Shown here piece by piece: positions 21,233 through 33,282 of a stretch of DNA of 64,000 bases. Source of the stretch: Chlorops oryzae (taxonomy: Eukaryota; Arthropoda; Insecta; Diptera; Chloropidae); NCBI GenBank assembly GCA_020466095.1, contig CM035808.1, positions 71,592,398 to 71,656,397 of the forward strand. The letters run 5' to 3'. The notes beneath the pieces were generated by a model that made no database searches, was not told the DNA's origin, and saw only the letters and a program-made list of their open reading frames with translations. How positions within the stretch are numbered: the stretch's first letter is position 1; each line of letters opens with the position of its first letter. The position numbers were made by a program, and so were the translations under genes.

Positions 21233-21823
21233 TCAGATTTTTACCGCTGGGACAAGGAACTTAGAAAATTCTGCCCATATGTCATCACCGCCATACCTGA
21301 GAATACAACTGTCATAGAGATTCAAAAATTTGTATTTCTTTCTGATGTCCATATAAATTAGACATGTAAGAATTAGATGCTCAAAAATGTTGAAACAACC
21401 ACATTCACACAGATTTGTATCAATAGCTCTGATATTATACAGAAAAACGCCATCATATGTGCATGATGCCATGATTCTGTTGATAAATTTTATTTGTCTT
21501 GGAGATAAACGTGATCTGTGAAACCATGGTTTTTTCCTATTGGAAAATAACTTTTGAAACAAAGATGGAGTGTTATCATCACGCCCCTTGGTTATCTCAT
21601 GCCAATCGTACCTAAATCGGTTCTCAATAACATTAAGACCTTCTCAGCAGAGAGCTTGGGTTTAACATCAATTCCTCCTGTAGAGGATTCCTTAGCAATT
21701 GAGTCAGCCTTATCGTTTTATTCTATGCCAATGTGACCCAAATAATATGAACAGTTTGAAAGTTAAAATTCCGAATGGCATTGTGTATTCTAGCAACGCT
21801 AAAATTGTTTGAGGTCTTCTGAC
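21233..21823 (-). pseudogene. I-like LINE remnant, C-terminal part
   Basis: The minus strand encodes SPRQIKFINRIMASCTYDG, then a C-terminal zinc motif LCECGCFNIFEHLILTC (C-x-C-x8-H-x4-C), the terminal module found after RNase H in I-clade and related LINEs. Upstream of it (21,560-21,823) the frame is broken but still shows the RNase H tail (near HIIWV). It is the right-to-left continuation of the RNase H piece at 22,411-22,636, from which it is separated by a MITE. Confidence 0.72.
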
Positions 21824-21826
21824 TAA

Positions 21827-22407
21827 AGGCTGGTCTCCAGTTCCCCAAGGAATGAAAAACTCCATATAAAAAAAAGCCAAAGAAATGCTTAAGAAATATT
21901 TCTTCAAGAAATTTTCTGCATGCAGTCCCCAGTTCGGCAAAAAAGTAGTACATATTTTAATACGTTTTTTTGACATAAAATGTGCACGGTAACCCAGGCT
22001 ATCAGCAGAAATAATTGCAAATGAATTATTTCTTGGAGAAATTTTGACAAGTGAGGTAGGTCAGTTGTGATTGTATAGAAATAGTGCATCCATTTTTCGG
22101 GTTTTTTCAAAAAAACATGGAGAAAAACCCCAAAAAACCAAAAACGCTTAATAAATTTCTCAAACGAGAATAAACGCGAATTAATATCGCTTGTTAAAGA
22201 GAGTAGAAGAATTTGCGCGCTTTTTATTCTGAACGTTTATAATCGCGCCTTTTTAATTTCTGTGTTTCGTTTCACTTTTTTTGACACATGTGACATATGA
22301 CAGATTGCCTCTGTTGCACTAAAAAGTTCTGTAGTACTACCTTTTTTCCTCGGAGAAAAAAATAGAAAATTTCTGCTGACATTCCTTACCGAACTGGAGA
22401 CCAGCCT
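21827..22407. mobile_element. 581-bp MITE, possibly PIF/Harbinger type
   Basis: Terminal inverted repeats AGGCTGGTCTCCAGTTC at 21,827-21,843 and its reverse complement ending at 22,407, with the match continuing imperfectly (AAGGAATG) further in. TAA flanks both sides (21,824-21,826 and 22,408-22,410). A 3-bp TAA/TTA duplication suits PIF/Harbinger elements. The interior encodes nothing recognisable. It splits the RNase H of the LINE remnant. Confidence 0.7.
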
Positions 22408-22410
22408 TAA

Positions 22411-22636
22411 GAATTTGACAAGACACTAGGCTATCCGTGAAGATAGCCACACTTTGACATTTCTTTTTACCTGTAACATCGAGAGCCAGCCAAATGGCAT
22501 ATAGTTCGCCAAGACTTGAGGATACTTTTGGGGATATTTTACACTTGTGTGGTTTGTTTTTGTCAACATGGTAGACGGCCAGTCCAGTACCCCGATCACC
22601 TATAGAACCATCGGTTGCAAGGCAGGCGCTAGCCAT
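22411..22636 (-). pseudogene. I-like LINE remnant, RNase H part
   Basis: Contains the RNase H signature: ATDGSIGDRGTGLAVY (first Asp), SSSLGELYAIWLAL (Glu) and VAIFTDSLVSCQILK (second Asp). The sequence begins abruptly at about 22,636 with no RT upstream, so the copy is 5' truncated, as is common for LINEs. The frame is interrupted at 22,410 by the MITE. Confidence 0.78.
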
Positions 22637-22639
22637 TTC

Positions 22640-24095
22640 GGGTACCGCTAATTTGAATCATTCTCTCAGAGAGCGAAAATGACGAAATACATAAAAGAGA
22701 GAGTGTCATTGTTGTTGTTTCCCATGCTATTCTACGACTTTTTATCTTAAAATCCCAAGATTTCTTTTAATTTTTATTATTTACTACAGATTTTTGCATT
22801 ATTATGTAGAGAAATGTTGCAAGAAAAAATAAAAATTCAGGTTTCGTAAAATAATAACTTTTTCATTCATAAATTGTTGTGCAAAGTTTCACTTATGCGA
22901 GGGTTGAAAAATTTTCGTAAAGCTCTTTCGGTCTGGCTACGAATGATGTGCACAGCACGGTGCTTACGGTTTGCTTTTTGATGTCAATATACAATACTGG
23001 ATATGAAGTGTATCTGTTGACTTCGTGCATCTTATCACAACTCTGTTCACTTCGGGAATCGTTATATGCACAAAACGTTTTTATTTTGGCCTTCCTACTT
23101 CGTCATAACCTTGTGCTCACACACCATAACTCCCGGCTGGGCTTATATTTTTTATTATATGTAGGCATTCGTATTATTTTTTTTTGTTTTTATTTCATTT
23201 TCCTACAATTAATTTTTCAATAAACTTAATTTTTTTATATGGAAAAATAAAATAATACAAACTAAACATATTAAATCCTCTCTCTTTTTTTATATCATGC
23301 ATGATACAGTCACTTATATGTCATCCATCATATCACTGATGACTTTGTCATTCATTCGATTATTTTCCTCTGAATTCACCCCTATTCTACATACAATACT
23401 GTGGGAATAAGCAAAAACTGCTTAAGTCGACTTAAGTTCAAAATGAGTTATTTATTTCATTGAATTCCTTTCAGAGAGAAGTATATTCCAGCAAAATCTT
23501 ACAATCTTGGCTTAAATAGAAAAAAAAATATTCAAAAAATGAAACTCCATCTAATATGGAAACACGTAAGAATAGCATATCTTTAAAACTCATTCCCGAA
23601 ACAGCAAATTGTGACTTAAACAATTATTCCTTTTTGACACAAAACATAAGCGCTAGACTCGAAATATGATTTCTGATATTTCGACTCGCGAAGCACACAG
23701 CCGTTCAAGTAGATACGTACGGTGATATGTAAGCACACACCATCAAGTTTGCATATATGTACGCCCAGTAGTCAGCGGAGCCACCACAACACTAGCGATT
23801 TCACTAGTCACTGGGTGTCGGGGATCGGTCCCTTTCCTATCCAAGACGCTGGCGAATTTAACATTGCGATCTCATTGCCGGGGACAGGTCGTCCTTTTAT
23901 GCGCCACCTTTAACCAGTCATTTCGCTAGCGAAAAGGGGCAGGAAAATGGCCTAGCACCAGCGACTGAGAAAAAAATAAAATTTGATTTTTTGTTTTGAA
24001 ATTTTTAAAATTTATTTATTTTATTAATTATTATATTTTTTTGTTTATCTATTTTTTATTTTAAATCTTTTTTATCTTACTTCTCTTAAAATTTT
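22640..24095. other. AT-rich stretch, no gene recognised
   Basis: No supported coding region. A GC-richer patch at about 23,700-23,970 (GGGTGTCGGGGATCGGTCC) may be part of a short retroposon whose tRNA-like piece lies at 24,096, but I see no defined ends. Confidence 0.4.
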
Positions 24096-24172
24096 CTCGC
24101 CTCCACCGAGCCTCAAACCGCTGACCACCAGATCGCTGGGCGAACGCCTTAACCATTACGCTAAACGAACGA
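24096..24172 (-). repeat. tRNA-like SINE head (minus strand)
   Basis: On the minus strand an A-box-like TTTAGCGTAATGGTTAAGG is followed about 55 bases later by a B-box-like GCGGTTTGAGGCTC. Spacing and order fit a tRNA-derived Pol III promoter. It does not fold into a clean cloverleaf by eye, so it is a SINE head or tRNA pseudogene rather than a tRNA gene. Confidence 0.5.
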
Positions 24173-24410
24173 ATTTAATTTCTTGGTCAAAATGCTCACT
24201 TGAGTTTAGCGTTGCTCAGATTTTGGGAAACGTAATTAACGAATTTTTTCACTCCAAAAATTTTTTACTTGAAAATGAACCATTAAAAAAAATAATAATA
24301 AAACCTTAAAAATTTAGGGCAAAATGTTTGTCTTCCAAAATAACTGAACTATGAACAAAAAAAAAAAACAAAAACTAATATATAAAAAAGTAAAAAATTT
24401 AGGAAAAATT

Positions 24411-24497
24411 CTCGCCGCCCGTAGGGATTGAACCCCGAACCTCCCGGCTAGCGAGTCATAGTTTGAACCACTGCGCTATCGAACGCTTGACGGGCAA
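24411..24497 (-). repeat. tRNA-like SINE head (minus strand)
   Basis: Minus strand: A box in GATAGCGCAGTGGTT (24,466-24,480) and a perfect B box in GGGGTTCAATCCCTAC (24,421-24,436). It is the most tRNA-like of the heads in this window, lying 70 bases left of the gypsy 5' LTR. AT-rich and A-rich DNA follows it at its 3' side. Confidence 0.6.
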
Positions 24498-24569
24498 ATG
24501 ATCAGCCAGCTAAAAGCAGACAACAGCAAAACAATCATACGCAGAGAATAGGGAAATGTGAGCTGAGGC

Positions 24570-25080
24570 TGTTATGAGTCAAACAGCAGAGCAGCTCATC
24601 TTGTAACTTACGCAATACCGCTAGCGACAGCAGACGGCCAAAAACGCAAGCTGGCATTTCGCACCACCGTACAAGCGTGCCAAGTACAACGTTGCGTCAT
24701 AGGTGACTGACGCAGAATCACCGAATACGCTGAATCGGATATTGGTCATGGCACAAAACGACCAAGATACCCGGAAGTACATCTGCACAGGTCAGCATGC
24801 ATCAGCAGGCCCATGACACCGTTCCCGAAGAACACACCAGCGTCTGCAGAGCGCAGACCTAGGTTAAGAATAATTAGTATATAAGCTGTGCATTTTAATA
24901 CTAAGATATAGTTGATATTTAATAGTTGATAGTTGATAGTTGCTAATAGTTGTTAACAGTTGCGAGTAGTCTTCACAGTCGATTAATAAATAATTATAAA
25001 TTATAAAAAACTAAAGAGCGTTTCCTTTAGAAAGTTCGGTCCGATAGGCGAGTGAAGGATTCCGGAAAATCCTCACAACA
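24570..25080 (+). repeat. Gypsy 5' LTR
   Basis: 511 bp. TATATAAG at 24,878-24,885 is a likely TATA box and AATAAA at 24,985-24,990 the poly(A) signal, so the R region lies between. A small array of ATAGTTG-like repeats occupies about 24,910-24,965. Confidence 0.95.
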
Positions 25081-25084
25081 TTAT

Positions 25085-25097
25085 TGGCGCAGCCGGT
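25085..25097 (+). other. Gypsy primer binding site
   Basis: TGGCGCAGCCGGT, four bases after the LTR. It matches the 3' end complement of insect tRNA-Ser at 12 of 13 positions, the primer used by the 17.6/297 branch of gypsy elements. Confidence 0.75.
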
Positions 25098-25602
25098 TTT
25101 TACAACTACTCAAAGTAGTTGACGTCCTACGTGTAGAACATCGCGTCCGCGAAGTATTGTACCTTTAGGGACATTAAAAAGAGAAATAGTCCTTGGTATT
25201 CAATCAAAATTCTTCCGCAAGAGTAAGCTTTGTTGCACTATTGAATGTTGCTAACTGTTGGATGTGTGTTCAGGCACTGCTAACAGAGCCCGGGAATTGT
25301 GTTCAGGCACCGAGGGTATTTCTATATTTATAGAGCGCATGGTTTTCCCTGTTTGGAGAATAAAGAATCCTTGGCGAATTAATCTTTAAATGGACTTTTG
25401 TTTTTATATTAAAGAGTAAAACGTACTTTTCGTCGCGAAAAAAAATATAATCCACGAAAATAATCGCGAAAAATTTTCCGCGAAAAATTATCCGCGAAAT
25501 AAACTTTTTATTCATCGAAGCCGCCGCATCGGACATAGAATTGAACTATCACAAGCACGATGGTAAGTACATGAAAAACCATATTAATTTATTGAAATTC
25601 AA

Positions 25603-27704
25603 ATGGAAGGAAATAGCGCAATTATAGAAAATTTAAAGCAAGAAGTATTCACTTATGAACGTTTAACTGCTAGTTAGTTTAGACAATTTGGGAAGTCCTA
25701 GAGTCAGTAAATAAGAAAAAATCATTTTTAAATTCAGTTCGCAGTGAAATAGAAGGTAAAACTCAGGAAGAGAAATTTGGCATAGTACTTGAACATATAA
25801 GAGAAAGCGCAAGTGATAAAAAGAGTAAAGCTTTTGAAAAAGAATTAGAAAAATTACAGCTTAGTAATAAATTATTAAAATCACAGAACAAAAAATTAAA
25901 GGACGCGTTAGCGGGTTCAGATACATCCTTGGAAGAACAAAAACTAGAAAACGACAGACTAACGGAACTTTTATTAAAAGAAAATTTTAGCGCAGGACAG
26001 TTAAACCTATTTGAAAAAAATAGACAAACGATCGTTGAACAAAAAGCAGAAATAGAGCATTTGAAGGAGAGATTACGTTGTGCCAACCACGAAAATAGTA
26101 ACGTTGGTCGTCCTCAAATGTCTAACAATAACGAATAAACAGTACATAACGAAGCGACCGGTAACGTAACACCACTATCAAAAGAATTATCAGAAGCTGG
26201 TATCGAAATCTCAAAACTGACTCCAAGTCAAATAGAATATTCACGGGAACATTCATTAAGTCCTTCGTTGACTCCACAGCCAACACCCACACAAATACCA
26301 CCACCCCCGCCTCCACCCTCAGCAGGTCAATCACATCAGTTAAGACCGAAAACTGATATGATGCAAAACAAACATACCAACTCAGATTCAAATTTTTCAG
26401 CCGCAAGAGCTAATTTAGAACATTTCTTTCAATTTGGTGCTAACCAAAGAAATGACAATAGCTTGAGAGATAACAGTCCACAAGAGAGAGTTTCACACTT
26501 CGGTAACATTCCAAAAGTAAATGAGCCCATCGCAGTCAGAGAATATAATCGTCCGAGCCACATAAACGTGTCTTCAATGAGAACATTAGTCAGTGAAATG
26601 AAAAAGGTAGTTGACATGCTAGTGCCAATCTTTTCAGGAACATCTTGTCCAGAGCTTAAAATAGAAGTAGATAAATTTATACAAGGGTGTCAATTGTTGA
26701 AGAGAGAAGTCTCACCTGGAGACACAGAGCTCGCAATAGAATACATAAAGCTGAGATTGTTTGGAAAGGCGCATAAGCGGGTTGGGGAGAAAAAATTTTC
26801 ATCAATAGACGAATTTTGCGAATTTATAAAACAAAATTATGCTAAAGCAAGGACTCTAGACCAAATAAGGGCAGACTTAGACAACATTAGGCAAGGCCCA
26901 AGTGAGCCAGTGGTCCTTTTTGGTAGCAGGATAGAGGAATTATTAAAAGAAGCGAATGAATTCGTAAAAGAAACCTATGGATTAGATAATATGGAGGTAT
27001 TTTTTAAGGATCTTGGGATAAATGCCTTTATTAAAGGATTGCGAGACCGATCACTTGAGCAAATGTTAGCCGGAAGGGAAAACGATTCCATTGGTCAGTT
27101 AGTAGATTTTGTCGAAAGAATCCAGTCACGAATAGGCTGCAAAGTAAATGAAATCAATTTAGTAGAAGATCTGCTCAAAGAGGATAGCGTTTGCAGGTTT
27201 TGCAAAAAATCAGGACATTTTTATGCACACTGTAAGACAAGATTAAATACTCCTTTTTGCGAAAAATGTAGCAGTTATGGTCATGAAAGAGGAACACAAT
27301 GCGGCCAAGGTGAACGTCAAAAATTAATTTGTACTTTTTGTAAAAAACAAGGCCATTTAGCCGAAAATTGTCTAGTAAAGTTGAGAGAAATGTATTGCCA
27401 CATATGTCGTATTGGCGGGCACCTAGCTAATAAATTTTGCAGTATGAAGGCAACTTATTTTCAAACACAGAATCCAAGTAGAGAGAATAGCAATCAAACA
27501 CAAAATCGAAACACTACTACGTACGACAATAGAGAGCAAATCAGGTTTAACGATCGTCAAAATGTACCCAAAAATGGTCAAGGGGCTCTTAGAGTTGATA
27601 ATAGGCAGTGCTACAAATGCAAACAGTTTGGCCATATTTCACCAAATTGTCCGTCTGCAACTCAGAGTCAGGGAAACTATACACGGCCCGGTCAAGGCCA
27701 GTAG
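25603..27704 (+). pseudogene. Gypsy gag with five zinc knuckles
   Basis: Probable start at ATG 25,603; the frame shifts near 25,670-25,710, reopens through a Lys/Glu-rich coiled-coil stretch, hits TAA at 26,136-26,138, and then runs open from 26,139 to 27,704. The long piece has a Pro-rich segment, a capsid-like helical region (about 26,580-27,160) and five CCHC zinc knuckles between 27,190 and 27,650, for example CRFCKKSGHFYAHC and CYKCKQFGHISPNC. Gag packages the element RNA. One to two knuckles is usual, so five is unusual. It overlaps pol by about 97 bases, with pol in the -1 frame. Confidence 0.88.
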
Positions 27705-30591
27705 ACCGGAAAGCCGATAATAGATTAGTAAAATTAAGGCCTATTCCAGTACCCGGTGGCGGCAATGTGCAGAAAAATGAACTAAAGAAAATAGAATTAA
27801 AAAATATGAAAAGAAGCACAGAGAAAAAATCAAGCTTTTCTTGTCAGTCACAGTCGCTATTGGAACTGGATATAAATAAAATTGAAGTCGAAGACTCCAC
27901 TATTAAAATAAACAAAAGTCAGCCACTCTGTAGCAGTGAGCAGATGAAGGAGAATGAAAAAACATACGTTAGGCTAAGCGAGCCTATATGTTCCGTTAGA
28001 AAGCAAAAAGAAACTAATAAGAAGGTTACATTTTCTGAACAAGTTGTTGAGTATACCTATCCAAGAGATGTTTATGAAATATCATATTCTAGTGATTCAT
28101 GTGTAAAGCAATTTTTCACCAAGGGATGGATCATACTATTAAGTATGTTGATTATTTTGTGTACTAGTCTACAAGAGTCGCTTTCAAAGGGCTTAGTTGT
28201 TTTAGAAAGAAAAACAATGGAATTGCATTTAAATAGAAAATTGAGTAAGTCAGAGTCAATTAAGAAGAAAAGGCTGCTCAAAGACCTAAAACTAAACAAC
28301 TTTGACAGTTCAACAAATTCTTTAACCATAGATGAGGGATGTCGATCAGATGATGCATTTATAGTATTTCCGTGTGGACAAGCTAAAAATGATAAATGAA
28401 CTCTGCTTATCGATACAGGGGCAGACACTAGTTTGCTCAAATCTGAAGTCGTAAAAGAAGAAGTTGAAGTTGACAGGTCAAAGGTTAAGCAATTAGGTGG
28501 AGCATTCGGTGGAAGCATTAATACAGAGGGAACTGTTAGAATATCTCACCAAGATAACAAGTCATTAAATTTCAATATGCACGTACTTCCATTTGGTAGC
28601 AAAATACCAGCAGATGGACTTTTGGGTAGAGATGAACTGTGGACCCGTTCGGTTACGAATGGAGTAAATAAGACGATTTCATTTTTTACAAATAGCAAGG
28701 AAATCGCAAGATTACCACTTTGCTCAGAGCAAGCGACTAGAAGAATATGCGTAGTTGAGTCAATTACGATAAACGCTAGAACTTCAAAAATAATTCCAAT
28801 TAAGGTTAATATTGAATCAGGAGATATAGTGGTACATAAGCAAGAAATTTTGCAAGGAGTATACGTTGGAAATGTAGTAACAAGAATCAAAAATGGAAAG
28901 GGATTTGTACCAGTTCTGAATGCAAGTAGAAAAAATGTAAAATTTGGACAGCTAAAGGAGCTAAATTATACTCTTCTTAGGGATTATGAGGAGTTAGGAA
29001 AAACAGGGATAAATTTTGTCAAAAAGGATGAGAAAATGAATGATCGTTTTCAATTGATTATGGAAACAGTACGTTTAGATAATAATTTAAACGAAGAAGA
29101 ATTAAATTCTATAAAGAGCGTATTCAGAGAATATTCTGATATTTTTCATTTGAGTGAGGATAAGCTTTCATATACGACAGTTCTTAAATACGAAATTGCA
29201 ACAGAACCAGGGCAGCCACCAGTTAATATTAGGCAATATAGACTACCAAAAGTGCATAAAACAGAAATAACCTCACAGGTTGACAAAATGCTTAAAGATG
29301 GCATTATTTCTCCAAGCAAGTCTCCTTGGAATTCTCCGATATTGTTAGTACCGAAAAAGGCCGGTGCCGATGGGAAAAAGAAATGGCGACTTGTGGTAGA
29401 TTTCCGAAAATTGAACGAAATTACCATTAAACAAGTTTTTCCAATTCCTAGAATAGATGAAATTCTCGATCAGTTGGGTTGCAGTAGGTATTTTTCAACT
29501 TTAGATTTAGCCAGCGGATACCATCAAGTGCTTATCGAAGAAAAAGATAAGGAGAAGACAGCATTTAGCACGGGAATGGGACATTTTGAATTTACCAGAA
29601 TGCCTTTTGGGCTCACGGGAGCACCTGCAACCTTTCAACGCATAATGAATAGCATTCTCACTGGTTTGCAGGGAATTGATTGTTTTGTTTATCTTGATGA
29701 TATCGTTATTTATGCTAGGAATTTAGAAGAGCATGAAGAAAGATTATGTAAGGTTTTTGAAGTTTTAAAAACATAACAGTTTAAAACTTCAAACAGAGAA
29801 ATGTCAATTTCTTAAAAAAGAAGTTATATAAATATTTAGGGCATAAATGTTCCGAATCAGGCGTGCTGCCAGATCCACTAAAGGTAGAAAGTGTACAAAA
29901 AATATCACCACCCAGAAATGTAAAAGAGTTACAAGTTTTCCTTGGATTAATCAATTATTATCGCAAATTTATACCAAATGCGGCAAAAATTTCAGTTCCA
30001 CTAAACAAATTATTAAGAAAAAACGTTAAGTTTGAATGGAATAATGATTGTCAGAAGGCCATGGAACAGCTTAAAGCTGCGGTAACCTCACCTCCTTTAC
30101 TTCAATATCCAGATTTTTCGAAAACTTTTGTTCTAACAACAGACGCTAGTAATGAAGCCTTAGGAGCTGTTCTCTCGCAAGGAGAACCAGGGGAAGATTT
30201 GCCTATTTATTTTGCCAGCAGAGCGTTAAGTGAAACTGAGAAACGATATTCTACAATTGAGAAAGAATTTTTGGCAATAGTTTGGGCTGTGAAAAATTTT
30301 AGGACCTATTTATTGGGGAGACCTTTCAAAATATACACCGATCATAAGCCATTAAAAGGTATAGCCAATTTAAAGGAACAAGATTCGAGACTAGGTCGTT
30401 TTCGCCTTAAACTTTTGGAGTACGATTTTGAAATTTTTTATAAGCCGGGAAAAAATAATCAAAACGCTGACGCTTTGAGTAGAATTCCACATATCGACAG
30501 CACAATATCTGTAGTAACAAGAGCTCAGGCTAAAGAAAACACTGATGAAATAACTGATGAAAATATTGAAGAAGACATGGCACAAGTTTAA
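27608..30591 (+). pseudogene. Gypsy pol 5' part: protease, reverse transcriptase, RNase H
   Basis: Frame from 27,608 is -1 relative to gag, as for ribosomal frameshifting. It contains a hydrophobic segment GWIILLSMLIILCTSL (about 28,127-28,174), then a TGA at 28,397-28,399, then the aspartic protease LLIDTGADTS (28,406 on), and an RT with VPKKAG, LDLASGYHQV and the catalytic YLDD (FVYLDDIVIYA near 29,690). After a frameshift at about 29,776 the frame 29,863-30,591 carries the RT connection (LGLINYYRKFIPNA) and RNase H (VLTTDASNEALGAVL, YSTIEKEFLAIVWAVK, YTDHKPLKG). Two breaks (the TGA and the frameshift) make it inactive here. It continues after the BEL insertion. Confidence 0.92.
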
Positions 30592-30673
30592 ACTGACCCA
30601 AAGGAGATTGTAAAGGTCCTTAAAACATTTCATGATTCACCCATAGGAGGTCATAAAGGGACAATGAAGACGT

Positions 30674-31151
30674 TGTTCAGTCCATTCACATAATTAAGCA
30701 TAAACAGCTACATACATATGTATGCATTCACTTTGCTTATTTTGATTTTGCTTCTGCATACATATTTATGTAACTTCAGTTGCCCCGTGACGGCAGCCAA
30801 ATCGGCGTTTTTTGGTCTTGGATATGTATGTAGCTTCACTTAACTTGTTTTTCTTGTTTTATTGAGTTCGCTTTCGCACCGATTGAATTTCTGAACTTAC
30901 ATTTATCAGAACTTGCATAAAAATGATGACACTCATCAAATCGAATTATTGAATATTTTAAATTGAATTTTGAAAGAAATTTTGAAAATAAAAAGGAAGT
31001 CAATACTAATTCTCTTGAGTGTTACTTCGTCGAATCAATCAGGTTCATGTGCTTGATTGAAAAATTCTAAATTCACTACATCGATTGCGTTCTGGTTTAT
31101 GTGCTAGAAGCAAGGACCGAAAGGTAAACAATAAACTCAACAGTTTATTTA
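30674..31151 (+). repeat. BEL 5' LTR lacking a 34-bp promoter segment
   Basis: Matches the 3' LTR with about six mismatches but is missing 34 bp (equivalent to about 39,218-39,251) that contain the only TATATAAG box. The deletion at about 30,971 lies between short TTTTG/GAAA repeats. It ends TA where the 3' LTR ends CA. Confidence 0.93.
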
Positions 31152-31152
31152 T

Positions 31153-31170
31153 TGGTGACCCCGACGTGAT
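31153..31170 (+). other. BEL primer binding site
   Basis: TGGTGACCCCGACGTGAT, two bases after the LTR. This TGGTGACCCCGACGTG form is typical of BEL/roo elements. Confidence 0.8.
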
Positions 31171-31299
31171 AACGCGTAATCCTTAAATCGAAAGTGTTTG
31201 CATTGGTAAATCGCGACAGTAAAATTTAAAATCGAAAGTTTCCGAAATTTAAAGCGCGACGGTCATTTAACTCTGCGGAAATTAATTTCGTCAACAAAA

Positions 31300-33282
31300 A
31301 TGGATACTGACATCGATCCACCAGCTAGTGATCTTCAACGGCTCTTCAGCGATCAAGAGCAGCTTGGGCAGGCCATTGAAAACATCATCAGGAATGCGAA
31401 AAAGGATTCCAAAGAGCGAAAATCAAGGGCTTACTTCAGGGAAAGATTGTCCAGGCTAACAGAGCAATGGAAATCATTCAACGCAAACCATGCGAACATC
31501 ATTAGTCTAGAAGAAGTTGAATATGACAATAAATATTTCAAAAAAGACTTTTATACCGGCATAAAAAAGGTTGCAGAAACTTGGACCGAAACCTTTAAAA
31601 AAGGAAGCGAACAAGCAACGGAGCTCGAAGGTGCAACTGCAAAAACACCTACGGTGCCTACGGTGCTTACTTAGCAACAACAAACATTGGGATCAGGCTC
31701 CTCTGAAACTGGGCCATCCTCATCAAACAATGTCTTACTCAACAATCAAACAGCTTTAAAGGAGTCGCTCTTAGAATTAAAGGAGCGTATAGAGGCAACA
31801 GGCTTCACCACTCACAACAAATCGTTCTACCGTGGCAAAGCCAGGCTCATAGTAGAACGATTGCAAAAAATGGAAACCATTGATAACCAACTTTCGTCTT
31901 CTACGCAACCACCAATCAATGGTTATTCAACACGAGAATTCCTAAAGTTTCAAGAGGAAATGAGGGAGCTGGTAGATGAATTAAACGAAGCAAGTCAACC
32001 AGCATATTCTTCAGAGTCTAAGTCATCCAAAGAAGACTTAGAGGTTCCGTTACCTAAAATTCAACTTTCAAAATTCGACGGAAAATTCTCGCAGTGGACA
32101 CAGTTCAAAGAGCTATTCGTTGAACTCATACACAAAAAACATATAAGTGATGTGCAGAAAATGTACTACTTATCTACCTTTCTGACAGGAGAGGCAAAAA
32201 ATTTAATAAAACATCTGTCTATGGCACCTGAAAATTATGACATAGCAAGGGAAATCGTGACTAGTCGCTATGATAACAAACGGCTATTGGTTACAGAACT
32301 CTTGAACAAGTTTCTATCCCAACCAAACGTCACATCAGAATCAGCAGCAGCTTTGAAGGATTTACATGACGTCACAACTGAATGCATTCATGGACTGAGG
32401 GCTCAAAACATTCCCGTTGACCAATGGGACATTCTAGTGGCACATCTTCTCATAAAAAAGCTTGATCGAAACACTCATACAGCATTCGAGCAAGCCCTAA
32501 CAGACAATAGAAATCCAGTAAAACTCCAATGTGTCCTGAAATTCATAGAACATCGGTTCCAGTCACTAGAAGCACTAGGAAAAAACACAAAGACAACATC
32601 ATCTAGAGCATCAGCTTCGGTGGTAAAACCTATATCAACCGAATCAAAATGCAGTGTTTTCACTGGTGAAAAACATCAACTATATGCTTGCAGCAAATTC
32701 AAGGATGAAACTTTATCAAGAAAATGGCAATGGGTGAAGCAACTGAAATTGTGCTGCAACTGCCTGAAGTCCGGCCACAAGGCAACTGATTGCAAGTCTG
32801 GTCATTGTAAGCATTGCGAAAAAAAACACCATTCAACACTTCACTCCAAGCACAATTCACAGCAAGATGCTCAACAAGAGCCTGAAGCGAATAATGCATC
32901 CGAAAATAAAAGTACGACCAGCCTTCTATCAAGGGAATCACTTACAAAAACCAATTACGTTCTACTGGGGACAGCACGCGTTATCGTAACCACAAATAAT
33001 GGCGAGCAGATTGAATGTAGAGCAATTCTGGACTCCGGATCTCAAATCAACGTTGCAACGGAAAAATTGGTCAAAAAATTAAATGTGAAAACCAAGTCAA
33101 CTAGCCTACGCATTGAAGGAATCGGCAAAACAAAAAAAAAATGCACATCATCGAGTCAGTTTAAAAATTCACTCTCGTGTGAACAAGTTTTCAACGTCAG
33201 TCGATGCTCATGTTTTGCCACAAATCGTTTCAAAACAGCCAAGTCAAGACATCGACACTTCAAAATGGAATCTACCGCGTAA
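31300..33282 (+). pseudogene. BEL gag and start of protease
   Basis: Starts MDTDIDPP at 31,300; TAG at 31,672-31,674 interrupts the frame, which continues unchanged from 31,675 to about 33,130. It has an N-terminal helical region, a DUF1759-type gag domain (about 32,060-32,570), zinc-binding CCNCLKSGHKATDC plus CKHCEKKHHSTLH, and the protease start CRAILDSGSQINVATEKL (Asp of DSGS). A frameshift in a poly(A) run near 33,130-33,140 then moves the gene into the frame of 33,113-36,223. Confidence 0.9.

Noticed and set aside
24411..24497. A true tRNA gene on the minus strand
   Set aside because: A and B boxes are good, but I cannot close a full acceptor stem by eye and A-rich flanks fit a SINE head. 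A tRNAscan-SE score would settle it.
26268..26400. Gypsy gag starting at 26,268
   Set aside because: Same-frame coding homology extends upstream past a TAA at 26,136-26,138; the later Met is just the first after a premature stop.
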